Assembly (NCBI RefSeq): GCF_012349115.1
Contig: NZ_PQIG01000122.1
Span: forward strand, 62,001 to 126,000
Source of the DNA: Rhizobium ruizarguesonis
GTDB lineage: Bacteria > Pseudomonadota > Alphaproteobacteria > Rhizobiales > Rhizobiaceae
Length of the DNA stretch: 64,000 nucleotides
Reading direction: 5' to 3'
In this document: piece by piece, positions 35,928 to 45,069 of the stretch
Layout of the letters: every line of letters begins with the position of its first letter
Numbering within the stretch: position 1 is the stretch's first letter
The notes under the pieces: generated by a model
Seen by the model: only the letters and a program-made list of their open reading frames with translations
Told to the model about the DNA's origin: nothing
The model's database searches: none
Program-made: the position numbers and the translations under genes

Positions 35928-37313
35928 TTGACGTTACGACACCAGATCATCGCATTGGCGATCGTTCCACTCGTCATTTCGATCCTTGCGATCACCACCT
36001 TCATCACCTGGCAATCGGCAAACCTCGCCAAGAACAGCATCGACACGTTCGAACAGAACATGCTGAAGACCAAGGAAGCCGAGATCCTCAACCTGACCAA
36101 CCTTGCCCTGTCCGCCATCCAGACGATCTATGACAATGCCGGTCCCGACGATGAAGCCGCCAAGCAGCAGGTGGCGGCGATCCTGACCTCGCTCGACTAC
36201 GGCAAGGACGGATATTTCTTCGTTTACGATTACGACGGCAACAACATCGTCCATCCGCGCCAGAGTTTCCGCCATGGGCACAATTGGCTCGACCTCACCG
36301 ATCCGGATGGCGACAAGGTCATTGCCGAATTGATCGCCACGGCAAGAGCGGGCGGGGGCCTGCATCAGTACAAATGGCAGAAACCATCGACCGGACAGAT
36401 CGCCGACAAGCTCTCCTTCGTCGTCAGTCTCGACAAATGGCACTGGGTCGTCGGCACCGGCGTTTACCTGGATGACGTCTTTGCCCAAAGTGCTGCCGCC
36501 AACGCCGGGATGCGCGCCAACATAAAACGGACCTTCATCATCGTCGCGCTGATCGCCGTGCCTTCGGTGCTTGTCGTTTTCACGACCTGCATGCTGCTGA
36601 CGTTCCACGAGCGCCGCATGGCCGACAGCCGGCTCAAGCAGCTGACACAGCGGGTCATCGATACGCAGGAAGAAGAGCGCGCGCGGCTAGCCCGCGAGTT
36701 GCACGACGGCATTTCCCAAAATCTCGTCGGCGTGCGCTATGCGATGGACCTTGCCGGCCGCAAGGTCAGGACCAATGTCGACGATGCGGCTGTCACCATC
36801 GACCGCGGTGTCGAGGCGCTGAACGGCGCCATCAAGGAAATCAGACGGCTGTCGCACGATCTGCGCCCGCGCGTGCTCGACGACCTCGGCCTGACGGCCG
36901 CGCTGGAGGCACTCTGCTATCATTTTGCCGAGCGGACGGGGATCGAGACGAAGATCGACGCCTCAGGCTTCATCGACACGCTGAAGGCCGAAGCCAATAC
37001 CGCGCTTTATCGTGTCGCACAGGAAGCGTTCAATAATGTCGAACGCCACGCGGGCGCCTCCAAGCTTGCGGTCAAGCTCTGGAGCGATAACGGCCGCGCC
37101 CGCATGACCGTCACCGACAACGGCAGTGGCTTCGACGGCATCAAGGACGGTGTGTCCGGCAGATCAGGTCTCGGCCTGCGCAACATGCAGGAGCGAATGG
37201 CCCACTTCCGCGGCCTGCTGCTGATCAACAGCAGCGAGGCCGGCACGACGCTGACGGCGATGCTGCCGAAATCGGCTAGTCGTCCCGCCGATCGGCAGGC
37301 AGAAGCTGCATGA
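35928..37313 (+). CDS. mctS: Sensor histidine kinase with Cache domain (MctS-like)
   Basis: This is a 461-residue membrane kinase. A first span (about 7-29), a single periplasmic Cache domain (about 30-190, with DYGKDGYFFVYDYDGNNIVHP), a second span (201-226), a HisKA_3 dimerisation helix with phospho-acceptor His259 in ARELHDGISQNLVG, and a C-terminal ATPase with DNGSGF and GLGLRNMQER follow in order. Translation starts at TTG 35928 with GGGAGGA seven bases before. It overlaps the response-regulator gene by ATGA. The order kinase, regulator, small protein, symporter matches the mctSRP system that controls monocarboxylate uptake in R. leguminosarum. Confidence 0.85.
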   Translation: MTLRHQIIALAIVPLVISILAITTFITWQSANLAKNSIDTFEQNMLKTKEAEILNLTNLALSAIQTIYDNAGPDDEAAKQQVAAILTSLDYGKDGYFFVYDYDGNNIVHPRQSFRHGHNWLDLTDPDGDKVIAELIATARAGGGLHQYKWQKPSTGQIADKLSFVVSLDKWHWVVGTGVYLDDVFAQSAAANAGMRANIKRTFIIVALIAVPSVLVVFTTCMLLTFHERRMADSRLKQLTQRVIDTQEEERARLARELHDGISQNLVGVRYAMDLAGRKVRTNVDDAAVTIDRGVEALNGAIKEIRRLSHDLRPRVLDDLGLTAALEALCYHFAERTGIETKIDASGFIDTLKAEANTALYRVAQEAFNNVERHAGASKLAVKLWSDNGRARMTVTDNGSGFDGIKDGVSGRSGLGLRNMQERMAHFRGLLLINSSEAGTTLTAMLPKSASRPADRQAEAA

Positions 37314-37954
37314 CGGAACGCCCGAAAATCAGGGTGCTCTTGATCGACAACCATCCGCTGGTGCTGGACGGGTTGAAGGCCGTGCTCGAAACATTCGACC
37401 ATATCGAAGTTGCCGGCACGGCGGGGCTCGCCCAAGCGGGGCTGGAGATCGGCCGGCAAGTCCTGCCGCAGGTCGTGCTGATGGACATCAACATGCCGAA
37501 GCTGAGCGGCATCGATGCGATCGAATTGTTCAGGAACGAACTTCCCCAGGCGCGGGTCGTGATGCTCTCCATGCATGACAGCCGCGAGTATATTTCCTCC
37601 TCGGTCATGCATGGCGCTGCCGGTTACATCCTGAAGGACGTTTCGACGGACGAGATCGTCTCGGCGATCGAGACCGTGGCGGGTGGGGGGACATATTTCT
37701 CGTCCGGTGTCTTCGACGCGCTGATGGGCGAACGCGCAGAGGAGGGAAGCGATCCCCTGACACCGCGCGAACGCGACATTCTCGGGCTGATCGTTGCCGG
37801 CAGAAGCAACAAGGAGATCGCCGAAACGCTCGGGATCACCTCCGCCACGGCGGAAACCCATCGCAAGAACCTCAAGAAGAAGCTCGGTATTGCCACCACA
37901 GCGGGCCTCATCCGCTATGCGCTCGATCACGGCATCGTCTCGAAAGTCGGATAA
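37310..37954 (+). CDS. mctR: NarL/FixJ-family response regulator (MctR-like)
   Basis: This is a 214-residue response regulator: receiver domain with acidic pocket Asp13, phospho-acceptor Asp59 (LMDINMP) and Lys109, then a LuxR-type HTH from about residue 150 (TPRERDILGLIVAGRSNKEIAETLGI). It overlaps the kinase gene by four bases and is surely its partner. In R. leguminosarum the equivalent pair is required for expression of mctP. The target site upstream of the symporter genes is not recognisable by eye. Confidence 0.87.
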   Translation: MTERPKIRVLLIDNHPLVLDGLKAVLETFDHIEVAGTAGLAQAGLEIGRQVLPQVVLMDINMPKLSGIDAIELFRNELPQARVVMLSMHDSREYISSSVMHGAAGYILKDVSTDEIVSAIETVAGGGTYFSSGVFDALMGERAEEGSDPLTPRERDILGLIVAGRSNKEIAETLGITSATAETHRKNLKKKLGIATTAGLIRYALDHGIVSKVG

Positions 37955-38226
37955 ATCGCGTCTACCCAGTTCTGGGTAGGCCTCGGCATTTCAGTGCCGC
38001 CTCGATCTTGCGAGCTTAAAACCGGCGCCATAGGACTCCATCCACGGCTGGCCAAGTGCCAGCCGTTGGGAGGAATTCACATGCGTTACATCAGCTTCCG
38101 ATCGGTCGGAAAACCTCGAGCGACCCGTGCCGGGCCTGCCGCGGCCGCCGGCTGACAGACCTGCCTTCCACGCCGACAACTGGAACATGGCGACCGCCGC
38201 CCGCGGCGCCTGAAAGGTATTCCGAC

Positions 38227-38424
38227 ATGGAAAAACCACGTAGCAAGGCAGCGCTCTGGCTGCTTGTCATTCCCTACATAGGTCTGCTCTGGCCGCCATT
38301 TTACAATGTCCGCGAGCCATCTCTTTTCGGCTTTCCCTTCTTCTATTGGTATCAGCTTCTCTGGGTGCCGATCACCGCAGCGCTGACCTGGATCGCCTAT
38401 CGGAGCACTCGCCATGACGACTGA
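38227..38424 (+). CDS. Small DUF3311 membrane protein
   Basis: This is a 65-residue protein with two hydrophobic segments (ALWLLVIPYIGLLW and FYWYQLLWVPITAALTWIAY) joined by a short loop with PPFYN. It matches the DUF3311 family, tiny membrane proteins typically encoded next to sodium:solute symporters. Its end overlaps the symporter start by 11 bases, which implies coupled translation and a probable accessory subunit. GAAAGGT precedes ATG 38227. Confidence 0.83.
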   Translation: MEKPRSKAALWLLVIPYIGLLWPPFYNVREPSLFGFPFFYWYQLLWVPITAALTWIAYRSTRHDD

Positions 38425-39889
38425 CATCAACGGCACGGCGCTTGCCGTCTTCATCTTCTTTTTCGTGCTCGTCACCGTCATGGGCTTCGTTGCCTCTCGT
38501 TGGCGTAAGCCGGAAACGCTGGCGAGTATAGACGAATGGGGCCTGGGCGGACGCAATTTCGGCACCTGGATCACCTGGTTCCTCGTCGGCGGCGATTTCT
38601 ATACCGCCTACACCGTGATCGCCGTCCCGGCGCTGGTCTATACCGTGGGAGCCTACGGCTTCTTTGCGCTGCCCTACACCATCGTCGTTTATCCCTTCGT
38701 CTTCATGGTGATGCCCGTTCTGTGGAAACGCGCCAAGGATTTCGGCTATGTGACGGCTGGCGACGTCGTCCACGGTCAATACGGATCGCGCGGTCTCGAA
38801 CTCGCCGTCGCGGCAACAGGCGTCATCGCCACCATGCCCTATATTGCCCTCCAGCTCGTCGGCATGACGGCGGTGCTGAAGGCGCTCGGGCTGCATGGTG
38901 AACTGCCGCTGGCGATCGCCTTCATCGTGCTGGCGCTCTACACCTACTCCGCGGGCCTGCGCGCGCCCGCCCTGATCGCCTTCGTCAAGGACATCATGAT
39001 CTATATCGTCGTGATCGCGGCCGTCGCACTGATCCCGTCGAAACTCGGAGGCTACGCCAATGTCTTTGCCTCGGCCGATGCGGCCTTCCAGGCCAAGGGT
39101 TCCGGCAACCTGCTGCTCGGGGGCAATCAGTATGTCGCCTATGCCACGCTCGCCTTGGGTTCGGCGCTCGCGGCCTTCATGTATCCGCATACGCTGACGG
39201 GCATCTTTGCCTCCAACAGCGGCAAGACGATCCGCAAGAATGCGATCATGTTGCCCGCCTATACGCTGCTGCTCGGCCTTCTGGCGCTGCTCGGCTATAT
39301 GGGGCATGCCGCCAACCTGAAGCTCGACAGTGCCAATGACGTCGTTCCCACGCTGTTCAAGACGCTGTTTTCGGGCTGGTTCTCCGGCTTCGCCTTTGCG
39401 GCGATCGCCATCGGTGCGCTGGTGCCGGCGGCAGTGATGAGCATCGGCGCCGCCAATCTCTTCACCCGCAATTTCTGGAAAGCCTATGTCGATCCTGACG
39501 TCAGCGATGCGGGCGAAGCGAAGGTCGCAAAGATCACCTCGCTCGTCGTGAAGATCGGTGCGCTTCTCGTCATCATCTTCCTGCCGACGCAATTCGCACT
39601 CGACCTGCAGCTGCTCGGCGGGATCTGGATCCTGCAGACGCTTCCGGCGCTGGTCTTCGGCCTCTATACCAACTGGTTCCGTGCACCCGGCCTGCTTGCC
39701 GGCTGGTTCGTCGGCTTCTGCGGCGGTACTTTCCTCGTCTGGGATGCCGGCTGGAAGCCTCTGCATCTGATCAGCCTCGGCGGTGAACCCTTCACCGTCT
39801 ACACGGGACTGCTGGCGCTTGCGGCCAACATCGCCGTTGCCGTCCTGGTCAACGCCCTGCTTCCGGCCAAGGCTCCGGTCCGGGCCTAG
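38414..39889 (+). CDS. mctP: Sodium:solute symporter family monocarboxylate permease (MctP)
   Basis: This is a 491-residue transporter with about 13 membrane spans. ASIDEWGLGGRNFGTWITWFLVGGDFYTAYT at the start and the central region AYATLALGSALAAFMYPH and GALVPAAVMSIGAANLF are hallmark SSF segments. Together with the upstream kinase/regulator pair it corresponds to MctP, the uptake system for lactate, pyruvate, alanine and other short monocarboxylates in R. leguminosarum. The start at 38414 overlaps the DUF3311 gene and has GGAG upstream. A Rhizobium-type repeat begins at its last base. Confidence 0.87.
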   Translation: MTTDINGTALAVFIFFFVLVTVMGFVASRWRKPETLASIDEWGLGGRNFGTWITWFLVGGDFYTAYTVIAVPALVYTVGAYGFFALPYTIVVYPFVFMVMPVLWKRAKDFGYVTAGDVVHGQYGSRGLELAVAATGVIATMPYIALQLVGMTAVLKALGLHGELPLAIAFIVLALYTYSAGLRAPALIAFVKDIMIYIVVIAAVALIPSKLGGYANVFASADAAFQAKGSGNLLLGGNQYVAYATLALGSALAAFMYPHTLTGIFASNSGKTIRKNAIMLPAYTLLLGLLALLGYMGHAANLKLDSANDVVPTLFKTLFSGWFSGFAFAAIAIGALVPAAVMSIGAANLFTRNFWKAYVDPDVSDAGEAKVAKITSLVVKIGALLVIIFLPTQFALDLQLLGGIWILQTLPALVFGLYTNWFRAPGLLAGWFVGFCGGTFLVWDAGWKPLHLISLGGEPFTVYTGLLALAANIAVAVLVNALLPAKAPVRA

Positions 39890-39936
39890 AGCATGATGTC
39901 GAAAAGTGTGAGCGGTTTTCGGACAATATCATGCTC
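39889..39936. repeat. Rhizobial intergenic hairpin repeat
   Basis: The element starts GAGCATGATGTCGAAAA and ends with an imperfect complement (TTTTCGGACAATATCATGCTC-like) across GTGTGAGCGG, giving a long hairpin. I recognise it as one of the short palindromic repeats dispersed between genes in Rhizobium. It starts on the last base of the mctP stop codon. Confidence 0.7.
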
Positions 39937-39950
39937 ACCTTCTTGATCCA

Positions 39951-39980
39951 AAAATGCCAAGGGCAGCAAACGCTGCCCTT
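39951..39980 (-). terminator. Terminator at the end of the chemoreceptor gene
   Basis: AAGGGCAGC (39959-39967) pairs with GCTGCCCTT (39972-39980) around AAAC. Read on the minus strand the stem is followed closely by GGCATTTTT, as expected of a Rho-independent terminator for the gene at 40037. It may also serve mctP from the other side. Confidence 0.7.
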
Positions 39981-40036
39981 CGCAAAATTATGCCGCTTTG
40001 GCGTTCCAGCATAAGCTGGAGAAAGATCAGGGCGAC

Positions 40037-41998
40037 TTAAAACTCTTCCCAGTCGCCGGCCAATGCTGCATTCCCATTCGTCTGGAACGACTTACCCACC
40101 TTGGCAATCATCTGGCGCGCAGGCGAGGGCGCCGGTTGAGCACGGGGCGCCGCGGCAGCGGGCTGCGCTACGCGCTTCGGTGCCACCGTTCCGCCAATGT
40201 TGAACTGGCCCAGCAGCTGGAACAGCGCGTCGGCTTCCTTGGCGAGCTTGTGGGCGGCCGCTGTGGCTTCTTCCACCATGGCGGCGTTCTGCTGCGTCCC
40301 CTGATCCATCTTGTTGACAGCCGTATTGATCTCTTTCAGCCCCGTCGCCTGCTCTTGCGAAGCGCCGACGATGGCCCCCACATTGCCGTCGACCTGCTGT
40401 ACCTGCTCGGCAATCTCTTTCAGCGCCCTTCCGGTCTCGCCAACCAGGGCCACGCCGCTTTTGACGTGGCCGTTCGAAGCGTTGATCAGTTCCTTGATTT
40501 CTTTTGCCGCCTTGGCGGAGCGTTGCGCCAGCTCGCGCACTTCCTGAGCGACAACGGCAAAGCCCTTGCCTGCCTCACCGGCACGGGCGGCTTCGACGCC
40601 GGCATTGAGCGCCAGCAGGTTGGTCTGGAAGGCGATTTCATCGATGACGCCGATGATGCTGCCGATTTCGGTGGCGGAGGATTCGATCTTGCCCATGGCA
40701 TCGACCGCATCCCGAACGACGCTGCCCGACCGCTCGGCACTATCCTTCGTCTTGCGGACGAGCTGGCCGGCTTCCTGAGCCTTGTTGCTCGAGTCGGCAA
40801 CGGTGGTCGTAATCTCTTCCAGGGCAGCGGCGGTTTCCTCCACCGAGGCTGCCTGCTGTTCGGTCCGCTTGGCGAGATCGTCCGAGGCCGAGCGGATTTC
40901 CTGTGCACCGGCGGCGATGGCGCTGGCGTTCTGGGCAACCTTCTGCATGGCGGCACGGAGCTTTTCGACCGCAGAATTGAAGTCGGCGCGGAGCTTTTCC
41001 AGAGACGGAATGAACGGAGTGCCGATCTGCTGTGTAAGGTCGCCGTCAGCCAGCGCCTGCAATGCATCGCCAAGCTGACCGACAGCCTGGTCCGTCTGCT
41101 CGGCAAGGGTGCGGCGTTCATCGGCATCCTGCTCGAGCCGATGCCGCTCCGACACGGCTCTCTTCGCCTCGGCGTCGGCTTCCCGTTCGGCCTTTGCCGA
41201 AATTGCGTCGCGCAGCCCGGCCACGGCCCGTGCGAGCTTGCCGATCTCATCGCCTCGCGCTTCGAGGCGGCGATCGCCATTGAGATTGCCGTCCGCCATC
41301 GCCTTCAGCGAAAGCTGAAGTTTTGCCAGCGGGCCGACGATCGTGCGTGCGGTCACACCGGCGGCAACGAGTGAAAGAACAGCCGCAATGCCAAGCGCGG
41401 TCAGGGCCAATGGCTTGAAGCCGCTTGCCGTGCTGCGAACCTCGCCGCCAATCGATTTGTTCAGCGCTTCCTGATAGTCGATGAATTTGTTGATGGCGCC
41501 AAGCCAGGCAACGAAAGCCGGTCGCGCCTGTTCGAGCAGGATCTTGCGAGCGGCTTCGCCATCGCCCTTCTCCTGCAGTGCAATAATCTGGGCGACCAGA
41601 GGATTGGTCTTCGCCTGGATGTCTGCAATCTCACCGAGAACGGTCTTTTCCTGTTCCGTCGCACCGGCCGGAGAGGCAACCATATCCGCCATGCGCTTTT
41701 CATTCTCGGCGTAGGAGGCGGCCAGCTTCTCGATCAATGCCTCGGCGGTCTTCCGTTCATCGGCAGACGTCACCAGAGTGACGTCGCGGATGGCGATTGC
41801 CCGATCATGCACGCTGCCGCGATAGTTGATGGCAAACCGCTGCTTCACGCTGTTGACGTCGTTGATGGTTCCAAGCTTATCGTTGATCTGCGCAACTTTT
41901 TCCGTCGAATAGATGGTCAGGCCGACCATCAGCAAAAGGAGAACGCTGAAGCCAAGCGCCAGGCGCGCCACAACCCCGAAACTCATGATATTCTTCAT
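40037..41998 (-). CDS. Methyl-accepting chemotaxis protein with 4-helix-bundle sensor and CheR-docking tail
   Basis: This is a 653-residue receptor. There is a membrane span at about 8-30, a periplasmic four-helix-bundle sensor (31-190, with [12 protein letters not shown]), a second span near 192-212, HAMP segments around 213-265 and 305-360, and the signalling hairpin whose tip includes [20 protein letters not shown]. An alanine/proline-rich linker leads to the C-terminal DWEEF, which fits the xWxxF peptide that tethers CheR and CheB. ATG 41998 follows GGGGAGAG. The ligand is unknown; it is convergent with mctP but separately transcribed. Confidence 0.91.
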   Translation of the reverse strand: MKNIMSFGVVARLALGFSVLLLLMVGLTIYSTEKVAQINDKLGTINDVNSVKQRFAINYRGSVHDRAIAIRDVTLVTSADERKTAEALIEKLAASYAENEKRMADMVASPAGATEQEKTVLGEIADIQAKTNPLVAQIIALQEKGDGEAARKILLEQARPAFVAWLGAINKFIDYQEALNKSIGGEVRSTASGFKPLALTALGIAAVLSLVAAGVTARTIVGPLAKLQLSLKAMADGNLNGDRRLEARGDEIGKLARAVAGLRDAISAKAEREADAEAKRAVSERHRLEQDADERRTLAEQTDQAVGQLGDALQALADGDLTQQIGTPFIPSLEKLRADFNSAVEKLRAAMQKVAQNASAIAAGAQEIRSASDDLAKRTEQQAASVEETAAALEEITTTVADSSNKAQEAGQLVRKTKDSAERSGSVVRDAVDAMGKIESSATEIGSIIGVIDEIAFQTNLLALNAGVEAARAGEAGKGFAVVAQEVRELAQRSAKAAKEIKELINASNGHVKSGVALVGETGRALKEIAEQVQQVDGNVGAIVGASQEQATGLKEINTAVNKMDQGTQQNAAMVEEATAAAHKLAKEADALFQLLGQFNIGGTVAPKRVAQPAAAAPRAQPAPSPARQMIAKVGKSFQTNGNAALAGDWEEF

Positions 41999-42529
41999 AT
42001 GCACTCTCCCCTCGCGGTGAGGTTTGTTGGAAGGATGTCTCGGCAGCCAGGATTGCTTGTCATGTCTCATTCAAATGCAGAGCCTCGGTGTCTCCGAGTG
42101 CATCCGACAGGCACCCCTGTGCCCGGAATCGCGCTTGAGATACGGGACATCCGTCAAAGCAATAAAAGCCGATTTTGATGCGAAATTCGGGTGCCTGGCC
42201 CGCCATCATGGCGGAGGTGACGGCCCTCAAAGAACGTCGTCCCGATATCTAAAAAAAATTAGAGGAATATATTTTAGAGAGTGTAAACGGAGCCGGCAGA
42301 GCATGGCTATAGCGCTCTATTTGGATAGCATTTGCGCTTTTCGGATGGACAATTTGACGAGCGCTCTCCCGGTAGTTGCGAAATCCTCGGACTCCCCTGC
42401 GCAACAAGGCTTTGCGGCTTGCCTGCGACTACGCGACGCCGTCCTGGCACCGGGGTAGTGATTTGCCGAAAGGTCTCGGCAATCGGCATGAATTGCAGCT
42501 GCGGTGCCGGAGCGTTGGCGCTTCCGGCT
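41999..42529. other. Intergenic region with AT-rich element and hairpin
   Basis: This 531-base gap lies between the chemoreceptor start and the end of the second monooxygenase operon. It contains the chemoreceptor leader, a small GGCAC/GTGCC hairpin, an AT-rich element with TCTAAAA (42248-42254) facing TTTTAGA (42272-42278), and a GC hairpin GCCGGAGCG/CGCTTCCGGC (42506-42528) directly behind the monooxygenase stop that may terminate that operon. No gene is convincing; a 51-codon frame at 42303 was considered and left out. Confidence 0.5.
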
Positions 42530-43600
42530 TCAGCCGCGTAGCAGCGGAAGAAGCTGATCGCCCTGCCGCTTGATTTCGGAGAGATAGGGCGTGTCGGACA
42601 GCACGAAGTGGGTGATGCCGAGATCCTGATATTTGCGCAGCGAACGGGCGACGTCTTCAGCCGAACCGACCAGCCAGGTGGTGCCGGCTCCGCCGCCTCC
42701 GAACTTGCCCGGCGCGGTATAGAGGTTGTCGTCGAGGACGTCGCCGCGCTCATGCAGATCGAGCAACCGCTGCTGGCCGACGGCGAGCGCGCGCTGGTGA
42801 TCATGCCAGCCGGTGCCCTTGCTTCTGGCCATCTCGGCGACCTTCGCCTCGGCGTCAGTCCAGGCCTGTTCGGTGGTGTCGCGGACCAGCGTCGTTATCC
42901 GCAGGCCGAATTCCAGCGGCGGGAGGTCGCGGTCCAGTTCTCTGCTCAACGCCTTGAGCCGCGCGATCCGTTCGCCGACACCGTCGAGCGGCTCGCCCCA
43001 GAAAAGCTGGACATCGGCCTCGGTGGCGGCCACCCGCTCGGCCGCCTCCGAAGCGCCGCCAAAATAGAATTTGGGGTGCCGGCGGTCGCCGCGGACCTGG
43101 ATGCGTGGCACCACGGTGGAGTGGGCAACCCGGAAGTTCTCGCCCGCCGAGGTGACATTGTCTTCGGTCCATAATCTTCGGACCAGCCGCATGAACTCCT
43201 TGGTGCGACCGTAGCGGTGCGCCTGATCGCCCTCGCTGTCGCCGTAGGCAGGAAGGTTGTCCTTGCCCGACACGATGTTGATCCGCACGCGGCCGCCGGT
43301 CAGATGGTCCAGCGTCGCTGCCGCGGAAGCGAAATTCGCCGGTCGCCAATAGCCTGGACGGATCGCAATGAGCGGTTCGAAGGTGGTCGTCCGGGCGGCG
43401 AGCGAAGTTGCGACGGTAAACGTGTCGGGGCGGCCCCAACCGGTGCCGATGAGCGCGCCCTTCCAGCCATGTTCCTCCAGCGCCTTTGCGTGGCTGGTCA
43501 GCGTATCCAGGCTGTTGTGGTTCTCGACGGCGGAATCGCCGCGATGGCCGGCTTTGACGTCGTTGGGAATATACCAGAGAAATTCGGAATTATTGCTCAT
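42530..43600 (-). CDS. FMN-dependent alkanesulfonate monooxygenase-like protein (SsuD family)
   Basis: This is a 356-residue luciferase-like enzyme. EFLWYIPNDVKAGHRG begins the barrel; LAARTTTFEPLIAIRPGYWRPANFA and RVRINIVSGKDNLPAYGDSEGD are the flavin- and substrate-site blocks of SsuD. SsuD desulfonates alkanesulfonates to aldehyde and sulfite with reduced FMN. It is the last gene of a cluster with an SsuABC-type importer and an NtaA-type enzyme. The start ATG 43600 is chosen from homology; no strong ribosome site is seen and the frame is open to the left. No flavin reductase gene is in the cluster. Confidence 0.85.
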   Translation of the reverse strand: MSNNSEFLWYIPNDVKAGHRGDSAVENHNSLDTLTSHAKALEEHGWKGALIGTGWGRPDTFTVATSLAARTTTFEPLIAIRPGYWRPANFASAAATLDHLTGGRVRINIVSGKDNLPAYGDSEGDQAHRYGRTKEFMRLVRRLWTEDNVTSAGENFRVAHSTVVPRIQVRGDRRHPKFYFGGASEAAERVAATEADVQLFWGEPLDGVGERIARLKALSRELDRDLPPLEFGLRITTLVRDTTEQAWTDAEAKVAEMARSKGTGWHDHQRALAVGQQRLLDLHERGDVLDDNLYTAPGKFGGGGAGTTWLVGSAEDVARSLRKYQDLGITHFVLSDTPYLSEIKRQGDQLLPLLRG

Positions 43601-43658
43601 GCGATGCTGCGGTTCTGTGTGGTTGGAACAAGGAAACCAGGGGAAGCCCCCTGGGAAA

Positions 43659-45032
43659 TCATATGGCGGCCTGCACCTGCTGCTGCTCCGCGTGAACCAC
43701 AAAGCCATTCGGCGGGCGCTGAAGGCCCAGGTTCTCCCGCAGCGTCGTGCCTTCGTATTCGTGCCGGAACAGGCCGCGCTTGCGCAGGATCGGGACGACC
43801 TGATCGACGAAATCGGTCAAGGCGGTGGGCAGGATCGGCGGCATGATGTTGAACGCGTCGGCAGCACCGTTCTCGAACCAGCTCTGCATCGCATCAGCGA
43901 TCTGCTCGGGTGTTCCCACAACCGTCCGATGGCCGCGAGCAGTGGCGACCGCCAGATAGAACTGGCGCAGCGTCAGATTGTTGCGCGATACCAGGTCGGA
44001 AACCAGCTTGAGGCGGCTTTTGTTGAGTTCGGTATTATCAGGCAGGGGAGGGGCGGGATCATCCAGCGAGTAGCCGGAAAGATCGACACCCTTGTAGTGG
44101 CGGGCAAGGATATTCCAGGCGATGGAGGGATGAACCAGCGATTGGATATGGTCGTAGTTCGCCTGGGCTTCCGCTTCGGTCCCGCCGAGAACCGGGAATA
44201 TGCCGGGACTGATCAGCAGTTCGTCCGGCCGGCGTCCGTAGCGGGCGAGCCGCCCTTTGACGTCGGAATAGAATTCCTGCGCATCCTCGAAGGTCTGGTT
44301 GGCGGTAAAGATCATCTCGGCCGTGCGGGCGGCAAGTTCGCGCCCGGGTTCGGATGCGCCGGCCTGCACGATGACAGGATAGCCCTGAACCGGACGGCCG
44401 ACGTTGAGCGGACCGGCCACCGAGAAGAACTTGCCCTTGTGATCGACGAGATGCACCTTGTCGGGATCGAGATAGACCCCGCTTTCCTTGTCGCGAATGA
44501 AGGCATCGTCTTCGTAAGAATCCCATAGGCCCTTCACCAGGTCGACGAATTCCTCGGCCCGCTCATAACGATCAGCATGGGCGGGATGGCCTGCGATTGA
44601 GAAATTCTTCGAAACATCCGCACCTGTCGTGACGACGTTCCATGCGGCACGACCCTTGGAGATATAGTCGAGCGAGGCGAACCTGCGGGCCAGCAGGTAG
44701 GGGTCCTCATAGGTCGTCGATGCCGTGGCGACGAAGCCGATATGTTTGGTCACCTGGGAGAGGGCAGCCCAAAGGGTCAGGGGCTCGAAATGTGCGCCCT
44801 GGGCGGTGCGGCGAAGCGCCTCCGGGTCCTTGGCGCGGTCCCATCCCGCCGGACTGTCGGCGACGAAGACGAGATCGAATTTGCCGCGTTCGGCGGTCTG
44901 GGCGAGCTCGCGGTAGTGATCGATATTGAGGCCGGCATCGGCCTGCGCCTCCGGATGGCGCCAGGCGGCGATATGATGGCCCGTCGCCATGATGAACGCG
45001 CCAAGCCGCATTTGCCGTTTCGATGTGCTCAT
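43659..45032 (-). CDS. FMN-dependent monooxygenase, NtaA/SnaA/DszA family
   Basis: This is a 457-residue LLM enzyme that closely parallels the one at 24510: RLGAFIMATGHHIAAWRHPEA, GRAAWNVVTTG, DDAFIRDKESGVYLDPDKVH and VIVQAGASEPGRELAARTAE align block by block. It probably breaks a C-S or related bond in an imported sulfur compound. It lies 37 bases after the ATPase gene and 58 bases before the SsuD-like gene, so two different flavin oxygenases share one importer here. Confidence 0.88.
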   Translation of the reverse strand: MSTSKRQMRLGAFIMATGHHIAAWRHPEAQADAGLNIDHYRELAQTAERGKFDLVFVADSPAGWDRAKDPEALRRTAQGAHFEPLTLWAALSQVTKHIGFVATASTTYEDPYLLARRFASLDYISKGRAAWNVVTTGADVSKNFSIAGHPAHADRYERAEEFVDLVKGLWDSYEDDAFIRDKESGVYLDPDKVHLVDHKGKFFSVAGPLNVGRPVQGYPVIVQAGASEPGRELAARTAEMIFTANQTFEDAQEFYSDVKGRLARYGRRPDELLISPGIFPVLGGTEAEAQANYDHIQSLVHPSIAWNILARHYKGVDLSGYSLDDPAPPLPDNTELNKSRLKLVSDLVSRNNLTLRQFYLAVATARGHRTVVGTPEQIADAMQSWFENGAADAFNIMPPILPTALTDFVDQVVPILRKRGLFRHEYEGTTLRENLGLQRPPNGFVVHAEQQQVQAAI

Positions 45033-45069
45033 TGGCTTATCCCCAGATCAAATTGCACTGTTGCTGATG

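Noticed and set aside
37955-38226. Sigma-54 promoter upstream of the DUF3311/mctP genes
   Set aside because: No TGGCAC-N5-TTGC arrangement is present; TGCC and TTGC elements that occur there are wrongly spaced.
38372-39766. 464-codon minus-strand open frame
   Set aside because: It is antisense to mctP; the highly charged translation is the usual mirror of a membrane protein gene.
39998-41374. 458-codon plus-strand open frame
   Set aside because: It is antisense to the chemoreceptor signalling domain and repeats its heptad pattern in reverse without a known fold.
42303-42458. 51-codon frame behind an AT-rich element
   Set aside because: The start has only CGGAG upstream at poor spacing, the product has no recognisable features, and the region overlaps possible terminator sequence of the neighbouring operon.
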